Shown: positions 22,746 through 32,338 of the stretch, piece after piece
Numbering within the stretch: the stretch's first letter is position 1
Layout: each line of letters starts with the position of its first letter
From: Acinetobacter sp. WC-141
Lineage (GTDB): Bacteria; Pseudomonadota; Gammaproteobacteria; Pseudomonadales; Moraxellaceae
Assembly (NCBI RefSeq): GCF_000313935.1
Contig: NZ_AMSS01000079.1
Location: 1 to 64,000 of the forward strand
Length of the DNA: 64,000 nt
Direction: 5' to 3'
Notes under the pieces: model-generated
The model's input: only the letters and a program-made list of their open reading frames with translations
Databases searched by the model: none
What the model was told of the DNA's origin: nothing
Translations under genes and position numbers: made by a program

Positions 22746-24293
22746 ATGAACATGCTGTCTCGTGTGGTACGACAAATTTTACAAGCAACGGTTTATGATG
22801 TTGCAATTGAAACACCTCTCGAAGCAGCTCCACGAATTAGTCAAAAATTAAATAATATTATTCGTTTTAAACGTGAAGATTTACAGCCTGTTTTTTCTTT
22901 TAAATTACGCGGTGCCTATAACCGTATTAGCCAATTACCTAAAGAACAACTCGAACGTGGCGTAATTTGTGCATCTGCCGGCAACCATGCTCAAGGTGTA
23001 GCATTATCAGGTCAACGTTTAGGAGTTCCAGCGATTATTGTCATGCCAAGCACGACTCCTGACATTAAAGTTCAAGCAGTTAAACGCTTGGGCGGTCAAG
23101 TTGTGTTACATGGTGATAGTTTTGATGTAGCAAATAAATATGCACAACAACGTGCCGAAGTTGAAGGACTTGTATTCATTCCACCCTATGACGATGAACT
23201 TGTGATTGCTGGTCAAGGTACAATTGCCAATGAAATCTTACGTCAATGGCGTGATGTAGAATATGTGTTTGTTGCTGTAGGTGGTGGTGGCCTTATTTCA
23301 GGCGTAGCAGCTTACCTAGGTGAAGTTGCACCACACGTAAAAGTTATTGGTGTTGAATATGAAGAGTCTGCTTGTTTAAAAGCAGCCCTAGAAGCAAATG
23401 AACGTGTAATTTTGCCACATGTAGGCTTATTTGCAGATGGTACAGCCGTTGCCCAAATTGGTGCTTTACCTTTTGATATTATTCGTTTGCGCAAATCTGA
23501 CAATTCAGGCCCGATTGTTGATCCTGACATTGTCACTGTGAATACAGATGAAATCTGTGCAGCAATTAAAGATACATTTGATGAAAACCGCAGCATTGTT
23601 GAACCTTCTGGTGCAATGGCCTTAGCGGGTATTAAAAAATATATTCACGAACATAAAATCAGCAATAAAAATATGGTGTCGATTGTATGCGGCGCCAATA
23701 TGAATTTTGACCGTCTACGTTATATCGCGGAACGCACCGAGTTAGGTGAACAGCGTGAAGCCATTTATGCGGTTACCCTACCTGAAGAAAAAGGCGCATT
23801 TTTAGGCTTTTGCCGTGCTTTGCATGGCCGAAATATCACTGAATTTAACTACCGAGCAAACAATACAGATGAAGCGCAAGTATTTGTCGGTATTAGCTTA
23901 AAAGGTGGTGATGCAGAACGTCATGAAATTTTGGAACAATTAAAGCAACAAAATTATGTTGTAGATGACCTGTCTGATGATGAGGTTGCTAAGCTACATA
24001 TTCGTTATCTAATTGGCGGTCATGCAAATCTAGATGATGAAAGACTGTTCCGCGTTGAGTTCCCAGAACGTCCAGGTGCCCTTTTAACCTTCTTAACTCG
24101 TTTAGGCCCAACTCATAATATTACGTTGTTCCATTACCGTAATCATGGTGCAGCAGAAGGACGTGTTTTAGTAGGCTTACAAGCAACCGATGCGAAACAA
24201 AATCCTGATGGCTTAATTGAAACACTTGAGCAAATTAGTTATCCGTATGCAGAAATTACGAATAATGTGGGCTACAAACGTTTCTTGAAATAA
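22746..24293 (+). CDS. ilvA: Threonine ammonia-lyase, biosynthetic
   Basis: Deaminates threonine to 2-oxobutanoate, the first step of isoleucine synthesis. 515 residues (513 if the second ATG is used). The N-terminal PLP domain has FSFKLRGAYN with the Schiff-base lysine and the Gly loop VAVGGGGLISG. The C-terminal half (about 325-515) has two ACT-like regulatory domains, matching the isoleucine-inhibited, valine-activated biosynthetic form rather than the short catabolic one. AGGGA lies just before the start. I see no leader peptide. Confidence 0.96.
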   Translation: MNMLSRVVRQILQATVYDVAIETPLEAAPRISQKLNNIIRFKREDLQPVFSFKLRGAYNRISQLPKEQLERGVICASAGNHAQGVALSGQRLGVPAIIVMPSTTPDIKVQAVKRLGGQVVLHGDSFDVANKYAQQRAEVEGLVFIPPYDDELVIAGQGTIANEILRQWRDVEYVFVAVGGGGLISGVAAYLGEVAPHVKVIGVEYEESACLKAALEANERVILPHVGLFADGTAVAQIGALPFDIIRLRKSDNSGPIVDPDIVTVNTDEICAAIKDTFDENRSIVEPSGAMALAGIKKYIHEHKISNKNMVSIVCGANMNFDRLRYIAERTELGEQREAIYAVTLPEEKGAFLGFCRALHGRNITEFNYRANNTDEAQVFVGISLKGGDAERHEILEQLKQQNYVVDDLSDDEVAKLHIRYLIGGHANLDDERLFRVEFPERPGALLTFLTRLGPTHNITLFHYRNHGAAEGRVLVGLQATDAKQNPDGLIETLEQISYPYAEITNNVGYKRFLK

Positions 24294-24306
24294 TCTTCAT
24301 GTTTAA

Positions 24307-24338
24307 TGAATAAGCCGACAAATTTGTCGGCTTATTCA
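24307..24338. terminator. Terminator-like palindrome after ilvA
   Basis: A perfect 32-base palindrome with no unpaired loop (half-site TGAATAAGCCGACAAA) lies 14 bases after the ilvA stop. The following T-run is weak (TATAATTCTTTT), so termination may be incomplete. Confidence 0.6.
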
Positions 24339-24438
24339 TATAATTCTTTTAATATTGCCCTCATATTTACATTGCCTCTCTTTATCTCAAAGAAAATATC
24401 CTTAAAAATAAACGTCTAATCAGGAAACAAGGATCAAT

Positions 24439-25089
24439 ATGGCACAGTTTGCAGTCATTGGCTTAGGAAGTTTCGGAGCAACTGTTGCTCAAGAGCTCAC
24501 AAAATTAAATCATGATGTTATTGGCATTGATACGGTAAAAAAGAATGTTGAAAATCTTGCCGACGTTTTAACTCATGCCGTCATTGCCGATGCGACTGAC
24601 GAACACGTACTTGATGAACTAAATATTCAAAATTGTGATGCAGTTGTGGTCGCAATTGGTGAAGATATTGAAGCAAGTATCTTATGTGTACTCAATTTAA
24701 AAAATTTAGGTATGGACAAGATATGGGTAAAAGCAAAAACTAAAGCACATCACACCATTTTGTCGCACCTTAATATCAATAAAATTATTCATCCTGAAGA
24801 AGATATGGGGGTACGAGTCGCCCAAGCACTGAACTATCCCATGGTGAGTCGCTATATGTCTTTAGAAGATGACCACTACATTATAAAAATTGAAATTCCA
24901 GAGAAACTTAACGGCATCAACCTATATGGCATTATGCAGCAAGCACCCCAGGTCAAAACATTGCTCGTAAAAAGACAGCAACAAATTTTGTTTGAGACCG
25001 AAGAAAATTTCACCTTGCAAACACATGACATTCTTATTTTAGAAGGTCATTTACCGCAGTTAAAAAAACTTTCTAATTGCTTCATATAA
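24439..25089 (+). CDS. ktrA: Potassium uptake regulatory subunit KtrA
   Basis: Cytoplasmic RCK (KTN) ring protein that gates KtrB. 216 residues, the KtrA rather than the double-length TrkA size. The nucleotide motif AVIGLGSFGATVAQ and the acidic residue in VIGID bind ADP/ATP. VIADATDEHVL and VVAIGEDIEASIL are the KtrA signatures. An RCK_C domain fills about 140-216. It lies 17 bases before ktrB and is clearly co-transcribed with it. Confidence 0.9.
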   Translation: MAQFAVIGLGSFGATVAQELTKLNHDVIGIDTVKKNVENLADVLTHAVIADATDEHVLDELNIQNCDAVVVAIGEDIEASILCVLNLKNLGMDKIWVKAKTKAHHTILSHLNINKIIHPEEDMGVRVAQALNYPMVSRYMSLEDDHYIIKIEIPEKLNGINLYGIMQQAPQVKTLLVKRQQQILFETEENFTLQTHDILILEGHLPQLKKLSNCFI

Positions 25090-25106
25090 GAGGCGAAACC
25101 TAGAAT

Positions 25107-26444
25107 ATGTCTATATATCCCAAGCCCCATAAAACTTTAAATTTAAGCCCTCCTTCACTCTTGGCATTGGGGTTTCTGGGCTTTATTATTTTTGGTACTT
25201 TATTACTAAAACTGCCATTTGCCAATACAGGTCATGTGAGCTGGATGGATGCGCTCTTTACAGCCACCTCAGCAGTTACAATTACCGGTTTATCTGTTTT
25301 AAATATTCATGAGTCTTTTACGCTGTTTGGGCAAACTATTATTTTGTTATTGATTCAATCGGGTGGCTTGGGTTTTATGACTTTTGCCATATTGGCTGCC
25401 TTAAGTTTGTCACCCAAAGTTGGTCTTAAACAGCAAATGATGGCACAAGATAGTCTCGGTCAAACCAGCCTATCAAAGGTTACTTTTGTTGCTAAGGGCG
25501 TTGTCACTTACACCCTTATTTTTGAGCTTATTGGCATAATTATTCTCACGACTGCTTTTACACCAATATACGGTTTTGCACGTGGATTGTATTATGCGAT
25601 TTTTTACAGTATTTCCTCATTTAACAATGCTGGTTTTTCATTATTTTCTAATAGTTTAATCAGTTTTCAAAGCAATTATATGATTTGTATAACTGTTAGC
25701 ATACTCTATACCTTGGGCGGACTTGGCTTTTTGGTTCTCATGGACATTAAGCAAAATAAAAAGTGGAAAAAACTCACGCCGAATAGCAAGCTGATTCTTA
25801 CAACTATTACCGTGATTAACCTTATTGCCTTTATTTTAATTTGGGCTTTAGAAGCTCAAAATCCTCATACGCTAGGAATGCTGAGTGTAAGTGACCAAGC
25901 ATTAAATGCTTGGTTTCAAGCCACTGTTCCACGCTCATCAGGATTTAATACTATTGATACAGGCGCAATGACCAACAGCAGCTCCTTACTCATGATGTTG
26001 CTTATGTTTATTGGTGGTGGTTCACTCAGTACAGCTGGTGGAATCAAAGTTGGAACCTTTGTCATTTTAGTGTTGAGTGTTATTTCATTTTTACGGCGCA
26101 CAGATGAAATCCGCATATTTAATCATTCAGTCGCACACGAAACGACGTATAAAGCTTTAGCTGTAACAGCGATTACGAGCATACTCATTTTCATGGGGTT
26201 CTTTATTATTTTGCTTTTAGAACCTAAAGCAGACTTTATGAACTTGCTGTTTGAAGTTGTTTCCGCAGCTTGTACTGTGGGGCTTTCTCGTGGCATCACG
26301 CCAGAGCTGCATAATGGTAGTTTATTCATTTTAAGTTTGTTGATGTTTGCTGGACGTCTCGGTCCCTTAACACTGGCTTATTTAATTGCCACTCCGAAAA
26401 AAAGTCGGCTCAAACATCCCCAAGCCAATATTCAAATTGGATAA
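25107..26444 (+). CDS. ktrB: Potassium uptake membrane subunit KtrB (TrkH family)
   Basis: 445 residues with eight membrane helices in four M1-P-M2 repeats. Selectivity-filter glycines are seen in TSAVTITGLSV, SSFNNAGFSLF, PRSSGFNTIDTG and ACTVGLSRGI. It mediates potassium (possibly sodium-coupled) uptake, with KtrA as cytosolic partner. The gene is followed at once by a strong terminator. Confidence 0.92.
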   Translation: MSIYPKPHKTLNLSPPSLLALGFLGFIIFGTLLLKLPFANTGHVSWMDALFTATSAVTITGLSVLNIHESFTLFGQTIILLLIQSGGLGFMTFAILAALSLSPKVGLKQQMMAQDSLGQTSLSKVTFVAKGVVTYTLIFELIGIIILTTAFTPIYGFARGLYYAIFYSISSFNNAGFSLFSNSLISFQSNYMICITVSILYTLGGLGFLVLMDIKQNKKWKKLTPNSKLILTTITVINLIAFILIWALEAQNPHTLGMLSVSDQALNAWFQATVPRSSGFNTIDTGAMTNSSSLLMMLLMFIGGGSLSTAGGIKVGTFVILVLSVISFLRRTDEIRIFNHSVAHETTYKALAVTAITSILIFMGFFIILLLEPKADFMNLLFEVVSAACTVGLSRGITPELHNGSLFILSLLMFAGRLGPLTLAYLIATPKKSRLKHPQANIQIG

Positions 26445-26445
26445 T

Positions 26446-26475
26446 AAAAAAGCCGCTTTTAAAGCGGCTTTTTTT
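26446..26475. terminator. Bidirectional terminator between ktrB and pldA
   Basis: AAAAAAGCCGCTTT pairs with AAAGCGGCTTTTTTT, with A-run and T-run on opposite flanks, so it serves both convergent genes. Confidence 0.9.
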
Positions 26476-26487
26476 ACAAGTAAAAAC

Positions 26488-27639
26488 TTAGTACCAGTTC
26501 ATGAGTGAAACACCCAAGCCCGCGTAGGTTGCTCGGTGGTTATAGTCAATTAAGCTTTCACCGTAACCATTAAACAACTGGAAGTGTCCACGCAGTTTGC
26601 CACTGATTGGAAAAGCCCAATCAAATTGAACAGCACCATGGGAATCATCACCGCCTTTCAATGAATGACGCAGCATTAAAGAGAAATCATTCTGCTTCCA
26701 TTTATAAAATGCTGTTAAATCACCACGGCCAATGTAATCTTCCATATCCGGGTTATTATCATCTTTACTGTCTTCTTCAAGACGAATCCATGGACGAAGC
26801 ATTACAGCAAAGTTACCACGCTCTAATCCAACGTTAAAAATCACACGGTTCCAGCTACGAGATAATGGATCTGAACGACCATTTGATTGATGGTTTAAGG
26901 TAACCCCAAGCAGACGCCCATCTAAACCAAGCAATTCATAGTTTGTTCTAAACATTAAACTTGCTTCAGGCTCATAATTCGTTTCACGGAAAGGACGAGA
27001 TTCTTCAGCATTGAATGTCTGCCAACGTGAAGATTGGGTATAACCTACCCACAAATCACCATTATTTCCAAAAATATTTTCCCAAGCTTTAGTTTTTAAA
27101 GAAATCTGAAATTTACTTTCTGTTGATTTCAGATTTTGATCTTCTGTCACTGTATTATTTGGGTTCGGACTATGTGGCAACTCATTTTTATCACTGGTCC
27201 AGAATACAGGTAGTAAATAGACGGGTTGATAAGCACGAATATTCCAAACCCCTAGTTTACTTTTTTCAGACAACTCCCAACGTTGATCTAGCAAAGAAGT
27301 AGTGGGTTCAATTTTCGGTGCTTTACCAATTATTTTGATATTACTCACTGTATCTACCACCTTCTCTTTAAAAGTTTCAGGTGGAACAGCCGGCGCATCA
27401 ATTTTTTTAACAGGCTCTGGTACAGCCGCAGCTTGAATAACGGGTAAAGCTGACGGTTTAAATACAGAGTCATAACAAGCCAGACGATCGGCATTCGAAG
27501 CAAGAGCAACACATGCATCTACAGTCGCAGGGGTTACAGGTGCCAAGGTGTCAGCATATGTTACAGACGCACACAAACAGCTAAGCACGATTCCCATGCT
27601 TAGCTGTAAAGATGTGCGTTCAAATTGTCTGAACGCCAT
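26488..27639 (-). CDS. pldA: Outer-membrane phospholipase A (phospholipase A1)
   Basis: 383 residues. The signal peptide ends near ASVTYA; an N-terminal extension of about 90 residues precedes the beta-barrel. The OMPLA active site is recognisable: LNHQSNGRSDPLSRSWNR contains the His, the serine and the Asn/calcium region. YTQSSRWQTF is a second family block, and the protein ends in aromatic-rich strands with a terminal Tyr, as outer-membrane barrels do. It hydrolyses acyl chains from surface phospholipids when the outer membrane is disturbed. The ATG at 27639 is 6 bases after GGAG; an upstream TTG/ATG pair overlaps that site. Confidence 0.93.
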   Translation of the reverse strand: MAFRQFERTSLQLSMGIVLSCLCASVTYADTLAPVTPATVDACVALASNADRLACYDSVFKPSALPVIQAAAVPEPVKKIDAPAVPPETFKEKVVDTVSNIKIIGKAPKIEPTTSLLDQRWELSEKSKLGVWNIRAYQPVYLLPVFWTSDKNELPHSPNPNNTVTEDQNLKSTESKFQISLKTKAWENIFGNNGDLWVGYTQSSRWQTFNAEESRPFRETNYEPEASLMFRTNYELLGLDGRLLGVTLNHQSNGRSDPLSRSWNRVIFNVGLERGNFAVMLRPWIRLEEDSKDDNNPDMEDYIGRGDLTAFYKWKQNDFSLMLRHSLKGGDDSHGAVQFDWAFPISGKLRGHFQLFNGYGESLIDYNHRATYAGLGVSLMNWY

Positions 27640-27659
27640 GTTCATCTCCAATTTTTATT

Positions 27660-30599
27660 TTAATTAACTTGTTGAATGGTAAAGCCTAATTGTTGCAATT
27701 CATCGCGTTTCGCAAATGGTGCAACAACTGCTTTTACAGGAGTTTGCTCAACTAAATATTGACGAGCAACACGTTGTAAATCATCTAATGTTACATGCAA
27801 CAATCTCTCACGCAAGAGACGGCGGAAAGCTGGTGTTCTTGCATGCAACAATGCATAACATGCAGTAATCGCCTCACCCGCTGGTGAACCTGGCTTATCC
27901 ATACTTGCAACTAACCCAAGAATCGCTTCTTCAAGCTGATGAGGCTGTTGTTCCGTATTTAATAACCATTGCACACTTGCTTCAAAGTCTTTAAAAGTTT
28001 CTGCTAAACGTGGGTCACGGTAACTATAGAAACGGAATGAACATGCATTCCCATCATAACTTGCTCCACCACCGTACGCACCGCCTTTCTCACGAATGGC
28101 ACTGTGTAAGAACCCATTACGTAAATAAGCTGCCAAGACCATTAAAGGAGCTGCATCTGGATGCGACACGTCCACCGCCTGATAAGCTGAAGCACAGAAC
28201 TGAACATTTGCCTGAATTAACCATGCTTCATGATTATTGTCATTTGCTTGTTCTACGTGAGTTAATTCTGTTGCGGTTGCATCAACATTTAGTTTATCCC
28301 AAACATTTTGGATTTCTTCAACCAAACGTTCAGATTGATGTTCTTCACATACGAGCAAGAACTGTTTAGGCGCTTGCAATAATTTACGATGAATACGTTT
28401 TAATTCTGCAATCAGATCATCATATGCCGCAGTATCTTGAGTAATCTTAGTAACAAGCTCACCCAACCAGTTCAAAGCACCTAAACCAGTATTTTGATAG
28501 TCACGTTGAGCCAATGCACTCATATTACGTGATGCGATTTGCATTGCGTAGCTATGACCTGCTCCAGATAAGCGAGATTGCCAGCGTGTTTTACGTTGTT
28601 GCAATAACTCAATAATTCGCTCTTTTTCATCAAATCGAAGTTGTTCAAATGCTAATTTTAATAAATGAATTGCATCAAACTTCTGAGTCAAAGATTTAGT
28701 CGTTAATGTTAACCAAGCACTAATTTTATCTTTGTCATCAACTTTACTACGTAATGAAGCGCCCATTCCTAAACCACCACTTACAGCTGTTTGTAAGTTT
28801 TGTAGTTCAAGATAATCATATTCACCTGCACCCACTTCGCCCATCAAGATAGAAAGCAAATTGAAATAAGGTGACTTCACAATATCATCAGGGATTTGAA
28901 TAAGTACTTGTTGATAGTAAATACCGTTCGTACCCGCATGGTACAAATTCAATGGCGTATCCATGCGATTACAAAGAATTTCGCGCAATTCGCCCTGCAC
29001 AATATGCAAGTCAGCAGGTACATCTTCCAAACCTACTTTTGGTAATAGTTCAAGGTTGTCTGGAGTATCCTGACGTTCCTCTAACGCCTTAGTATTAGCG
29101 ATAATTTCAGCCTTATCAGCATCTGTTAGCTTTTCGCCAATAGCAGCTAAACGTGCTTTTTCTGCTTCTTGCTCTTTTACAGATTTAGTTGGGTCTGGAA
29201 TTAGAGTCATTTGCACACGATGAGGGTTATCGAGCAAATGTGTTTGAATCAGATTTGATAACCACATTGGGTCTTTCAATTCTTCTTTAACTTGTGCAAT
29301 TGCGCTGTCAACATCCCAAATTTGGATTGGATCACTATGGTGAATCGCACCACTTAAGCCATTTAAAATTAAACTTAAGCCATATGGTGTACCGTCACCA
29401 TTAATTTCACGCTGATGCAACTCAATTTGATGCAAGATTGCATCAACTAAATTACTATCAATTGGTTTTGCAGCCACATCACGTAGAATATTTAAAACAC
29501 CCTCTCTAAAGCTTTGTGCATGTTCTGGGTTTGAACCTTGAATACCACAGTAGAAAGTCATTTCAAAATTACTATCGTCTACGCCCATTAATGGACCAGT
29601 CGATTGAGCATAACCACAAGTTTCTAGGTAATGACGTAATGGCGAAGCTGAGTTTTCTAGCAAAATTCCTTCAACCAAACGCATTCCCAAACGCAATTTC
29701 ACATCATTTGCTTCTGGTAATAACCAAGATAGAACATGATAAGTTTTATCTTTTAAATCATCGCTATCAACACCATAGTTCTCTGTTACTTCAATTGGCG
29801 CTGCTAAACGTTTTTCAGGCTTAGAATATAAAGTTGTTCCAGCAGAAAACTTATGTAGAGCTAGTTTTTCAAATTGCTCTTGCAACTCATAAGCTGTTTG
29901 ATTACCAAAGGTCATGAATACAGCATTACTTGGGTGGTAATGTACCTTATAAAAATCGACTAACTGCTCATACGTTAAATCAGGAATATCTTTCGGGTCG
30001 CCACCTGAGTTGTAGTGATAAGTTGTTTCAGGGAATAAATGATGAGCCAACTGATGATAAAGTTGATCAGACGGTGCACTCATCGCACCTTTCATTTCAT
30101 TAAAAACAACACCTTTATAAACAGGTTGTCCATTTTCAAGTTCAATACGAATACCTTCTTGAGCAAAATCAAGAGGGTTCAAATTGGCAGCAAACGCCGC
30201 ATCAAGATAAACAGAAAGTAAGTTTTGGAAGTCTTTTTTATTTTGAGTAGCAAATGGATATGCTGTCCAATCTGCTGCTGTAAATGCGTTCATGAATGTA
30301 TTTAAAGAACGACGAATCATTAAAAAGAACGGATCACGTACCGGAAACTTTTCAGATCCACACAAAGCCGTATGTTCTAAAATGTGTGCCGTGCCTTTAG
30401 AGTCCATAGGCTGTGTTCTAAAAGCAACAAGGAATACATTTTCATCATAATCAGTTGCCAAGTGATAATGCACCGCACCTGTGACTTTATGCTTATATTC
30501 AGACACTAAAATATCTAATGCTTCTACATGGTGCTGACGTAGCAACTGAAACGCAGGGTGAACAGTTTGAGAAATGGTTTCAGTGACATCTACAGTCAT
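27660..30599 (-). CDS. M16C-type zinc metallopeptidase (insulinase / presequence protease family)
   Basis: 979 residues. The inverted zinc motif HILEH (in GTAHILEHTALCGS) with the distal Glu in EGIRIELENG identifies the M16 family. The length, four-domain layout and LMIRRSLNTFMNAFTAADWT place it in the PreP/M16C group that degrades peptides in a closed chamber. No signal peptide is seen, so it is probably cytosolic. The ATG at 30599 follows AGGAGATCAC; a longer frame of 24 extra codons lacks support. It lies upstream of pldA on the same strand with a 20-base gap, so pldA may ride on its transcript. Confidence 0.93.
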   Translation of the reverse strand: MTVDVTETISQTVHPAFQLLRQHHVEALDILVSEYKHKVTGAVHYHLATDYDENVFLVAFRTQPMDSKGTAHILEHTALCGSEKFPVRDPFFLMIRRSLNTFMNAFTAADWTAYPFATQNKKDFQNLLSVYLDAAFAANLNPLDFAQEGIRIELENGQPVYKGVVFNEMKGAMSAPSDQLYHQLAHHLFPETTYHYNSGGDPKDIPDLTYEQLVDFYKVHYHPSNAVFMTFGNQTAYELQEQFEKLALHKFSAGTTLYSKPEKRLAAPIEVTENYGVDSDDLKDKTYHVLSWLLPEANDVKLRLGMRLVEGILLENSASPLRHYLETCGYAQSTGPLMGVDDSNFEMTFYCGIQGSNPEHAQSFREGVLNILRDVAAKPIDSNLVDAILHQIELHQREINGDGTPYGLSLILNGLSGAIHHSDPIQIWDVDSAIAQVKEELKDPMWLSNLIQTHLLDNPHRVQMTLIPDPTKSVKEQEAEKARLAAIGEKLTDADKAEIIANTKALEERQDTPDNLELLPKVGLEDVPADLHIVQGELREILCNRMDTPLNLYHAGTNGIYYQQVLIQIPDDIVKSPYFNLLSILMGEVGAGEYDYLELQNLQTAVSGGLGMGASLRSKVDDKDKISAWLTLTTKSLTQKFDAIHLLKLAFEQLRFDEKERIIELLQQRKTRWQSRLSGAGHSYAMQIASRNMSALAQRDYQNTGLGALNWLGELVTKITQDTAAYDDLIAELKRIHRKLLQAPKQFLLVCEEHQSERLVEEIQNVWDKLNVDATATELTHVEQANDNNHEAWLIQANVQFCASAYQAVDVSHPDAAPLMVLAAYLRNGFLHSAIREKGGAYGGGASYDGNACSFRFYSYRDPRLAETFKDFEASVQWLLNTEQQPHQLEEAILGLVASMDKPGSPAGEAITACYALLHARTPAFRRLLRERLLHVTLDDLQRVARQYLVEQTPVKAVVAPFAKRDELQQLGFTIQQVN

Positions 30600-30669
30600 G
30601 TGATCTCCTAACATATCGGATAAGTGAATAAGTCTCATTATAGCCTGAGTCAGCTTGAGATTGGCGAAC

Positions 30670-30727
30670 AAAAGCCACGTAAAATACTATGTTTTTGTTG
30701 AGTCTTAGTTTTCATTGGCGTGGCTTT
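30670..30727. repeat. Inverted repeat with 40-base loop
   Basis: AAAGCCACG (about 30671-30679) pairs with CGTGGCTTT (30719-30727). The loop is about 39 bases. It could fold in RNA or mark a small element; there is no T-run directly after it. Confidence 0.5.
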
Positions 30728-30769
30728 GATATCAAGTACATAGCCATGAATGTTTTATCCTAACAGAAC

Positions 30770-30819
30770 ATAAGCTTTTAATTCTATGTATATGATAGAC
30801 ATTGAATATAAAAGCTTAT
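30770..30819. repeat. Long imperfect inverted repeat
   Basis: ATAAGCTTTTAATTC (30770-30784) pairs with GAATATAAAAGCTTAT (30804-30819), 15 pairs with one bulged base and a 19-base loop. Its right arm is 165 bases upstream of the kinase ATG. Confidence 0.55.
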
Positions 30820-30983
30820 CAATTTTTATCTCACTGACCTATCCTCTGATCTTAATAATATTAGAACAACAATATTTTCCACTCTAATTTTTGAATTAAC
30901 TGAATTTTATTCAACAAACTACAGCAAATCCAAGCAATGGTGTAAACTTAGCAACCTGATTTTTTTATTTTGTGACAACACAT

Positions 30984-31988
30984 ATGGCAACTGTAGATCT
31001 TTTTGCAATTGGTAATGCATTAATCGACCAAGAATTTAAAGTGTCTGATGATTTTCTGAATCAACAAGGCTTGCAAAAAGGCACAATGCAGTTGTCCGAT
31101 GGCGACACTCAATCTGCTCTTTATGCAGAGTTAAAACAGCATCAAGACTACAAGGGTCAAGCAAGTGGCGGTTCAGCAGCAAATACGACTGTGGCCTTCA
31201 GCGCGCTAGGCGGAAGTGCTTTTTATGGTTGCCGCGTTGGCAATGATGATTTAGGAACAATTTACCTGCAAGGTCTAAATGAAGCAGGCATCCAGACTAC
31301 CCCAAAATCGATCAGTGAAGGTGTAACTGGTACTTGTATGGTACTCATTAGCCCTGACTCTGAACGCACTATGCACACTTATTTGGGTATTACGGCTGAA
31401 TTGTCTCAAGAGCAGATCGACTTTGAACCGTTAAAAACAGCAAAATGGCTTTATATTGAAGGTTACCTTTCTACAAGTGAAACAGCTCGTAAAGCTGTAA
31501 AACAAGCCAGAGAAATTGCAAAAGCAAGTGGTGTTAAAGTTGCCCTGTCTCTTTCAGATCCTGCAATGGTGCAATACGCTCGTGAAGGCTTGGAAGAGCT
31601 TATGGACGATGGCGTAGACTTACTATTTTGTAATGAACAAGAAGCCTTAATGTATACAAATACAACATCTGTAGAAGATGCGCTTGCTCAATTACGTTTT
31701 AAAAATCATACAGTAGTCATTACTCAAAGTGCTAAAGGTGCTTTAGTTTCTAACCCATCTCAACATTTCCATGTTGCAGGACGACATGTAGAAGCAGTTG
31801 ATACAAATGGTGCAGGCGATGCGTTTGCAGGCGCATTCCTTTATGCCCTAAATTACCATCAAGATTTGAATGCTGCGGCTCAGTTAGCTATCTTAATTTC
31901 GAGTGAAGTAGTCTCTCAATTTGGCCCACGTTTAGCTGTTAATGATTACGCTAAACTTCTTGAAAATTTTCAGAAGGAATGTGCTTGA
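30984..31988 (+). CDS. PfkB-family sugar/nucleoside kinase (adenosine kinase-like)
   Basis: 334 residues. The ribokinase fold is indicated by GNALIDQEF near the N-terminus, the substrate-binding GGSAANTTVAFSALGG, and the catalytic DTNGAGDAFAGAFLYAL with the Asp base and anion hole. The order matches the adenosine/ribokinase branch; the substrate is not certain. The ATG at 30984 has a weak ribosome binding site; a GTG four codons earlier is also open. The stop overlaps closely with the Rieske gene (TGAAATG). Confidence 0.85.
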   Translation: MATVDLFAIGNALIDQEFKVSDDFLNQQGLQKGTMQLSDGDTQSALYAELKQHQDYKGQASGGSAANTTVAFSALGGSAFYGCRVGNDDLGTIYLQGLNEAGIQTTPKSISEGVTGTCMVLISPDSERTMHTYLGITAELSQEQIDFEPLKTAKWLYIEGYLSTSETARKAVKQAREIAKASGVKVALSLSDPAMVQYAREGLEELMDDGVDLLFCNEQEALMYTNTTSVEDALAQLRFKNHTVVITQSAKGALVSNPSQHFHVAGRHVEAVDTNGAGDAFAGAFLYALNYHQDLNAAAQLAILISSEVVSQFGPRLAVNDYAKLLENFQKECA

Positions 31989-31989
31989 A

Positions 31990-32313
31990 ATGGAAAGGAT
32001 CTGTATGACGGAAGAAGTTCCTGAGCGTGAAGCCAGAGCTTTTGACACTTTACAAGGAACGACTATTTTCGTTACGCAACGTGACGGCGCATTCTATGCT
32101 TATCAGAATTTATGCCCACATTTGCAAACTGAGCTTGAATATTTAGAAAATCAATTTCTTGACCAAGATCAAGAATACATCCAATGTTCTACTCATGGTG
32201 CTTTATTTACCGTGGAAACAGGTGAATGTATTTCTGGACCATGTTTAGGCGATTTTTTAAATAAAGTTGAGCTTAAAGTACATTCAGATGGCGGTATCTA
32301 TATCGTAGACTGA
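31990..32313 (+). CDS. Rieske [2Fe-2S] ferredoxin-like protein
   Basis: 107 residues. LCPHLQ gives Cys-x-His and CSTHGALF gives Cys-x-x-His, the two ligand pairs of a Rieske cluster, inside a single small beta domain. No membrane anchor is present, so this is a soluble electron carrier or oxygenase component, not the bc1 subunit. The start MERICMTEEVPEREARAF matches the first strand of such proteins; an ATG at 32005 has a better-spaced AAAGGA but would remove part of that strand. Translation is probably coupled to the kinase gene one base upstream. Confidence 0.88.
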   Translation: MERICMTEEVPEREARAFDTLQGTTIFVTQRDGAFYAYQNLCPHLQTELEYLENQFLDQDQEYIQCSTHGALFTVETGECISGPCLGDFLNKVELKVHSDGGIYIVD

Positions 32314-32338
32314 GACGACTAACATTAGAGTTTCTGCC

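Larger units (their letters stand above)
30600..30983. other. Divergent intergenic region with two long inverted repeats
   Basis: A 380-base region between the divergent M16 peptidase and PfkB kinase genes. It holds the promoters of both and two separate inverted repeats (annotated individually). No reading frame is supported. The rest is AT-rich with no further feature I can name. Confidence 0.5.
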
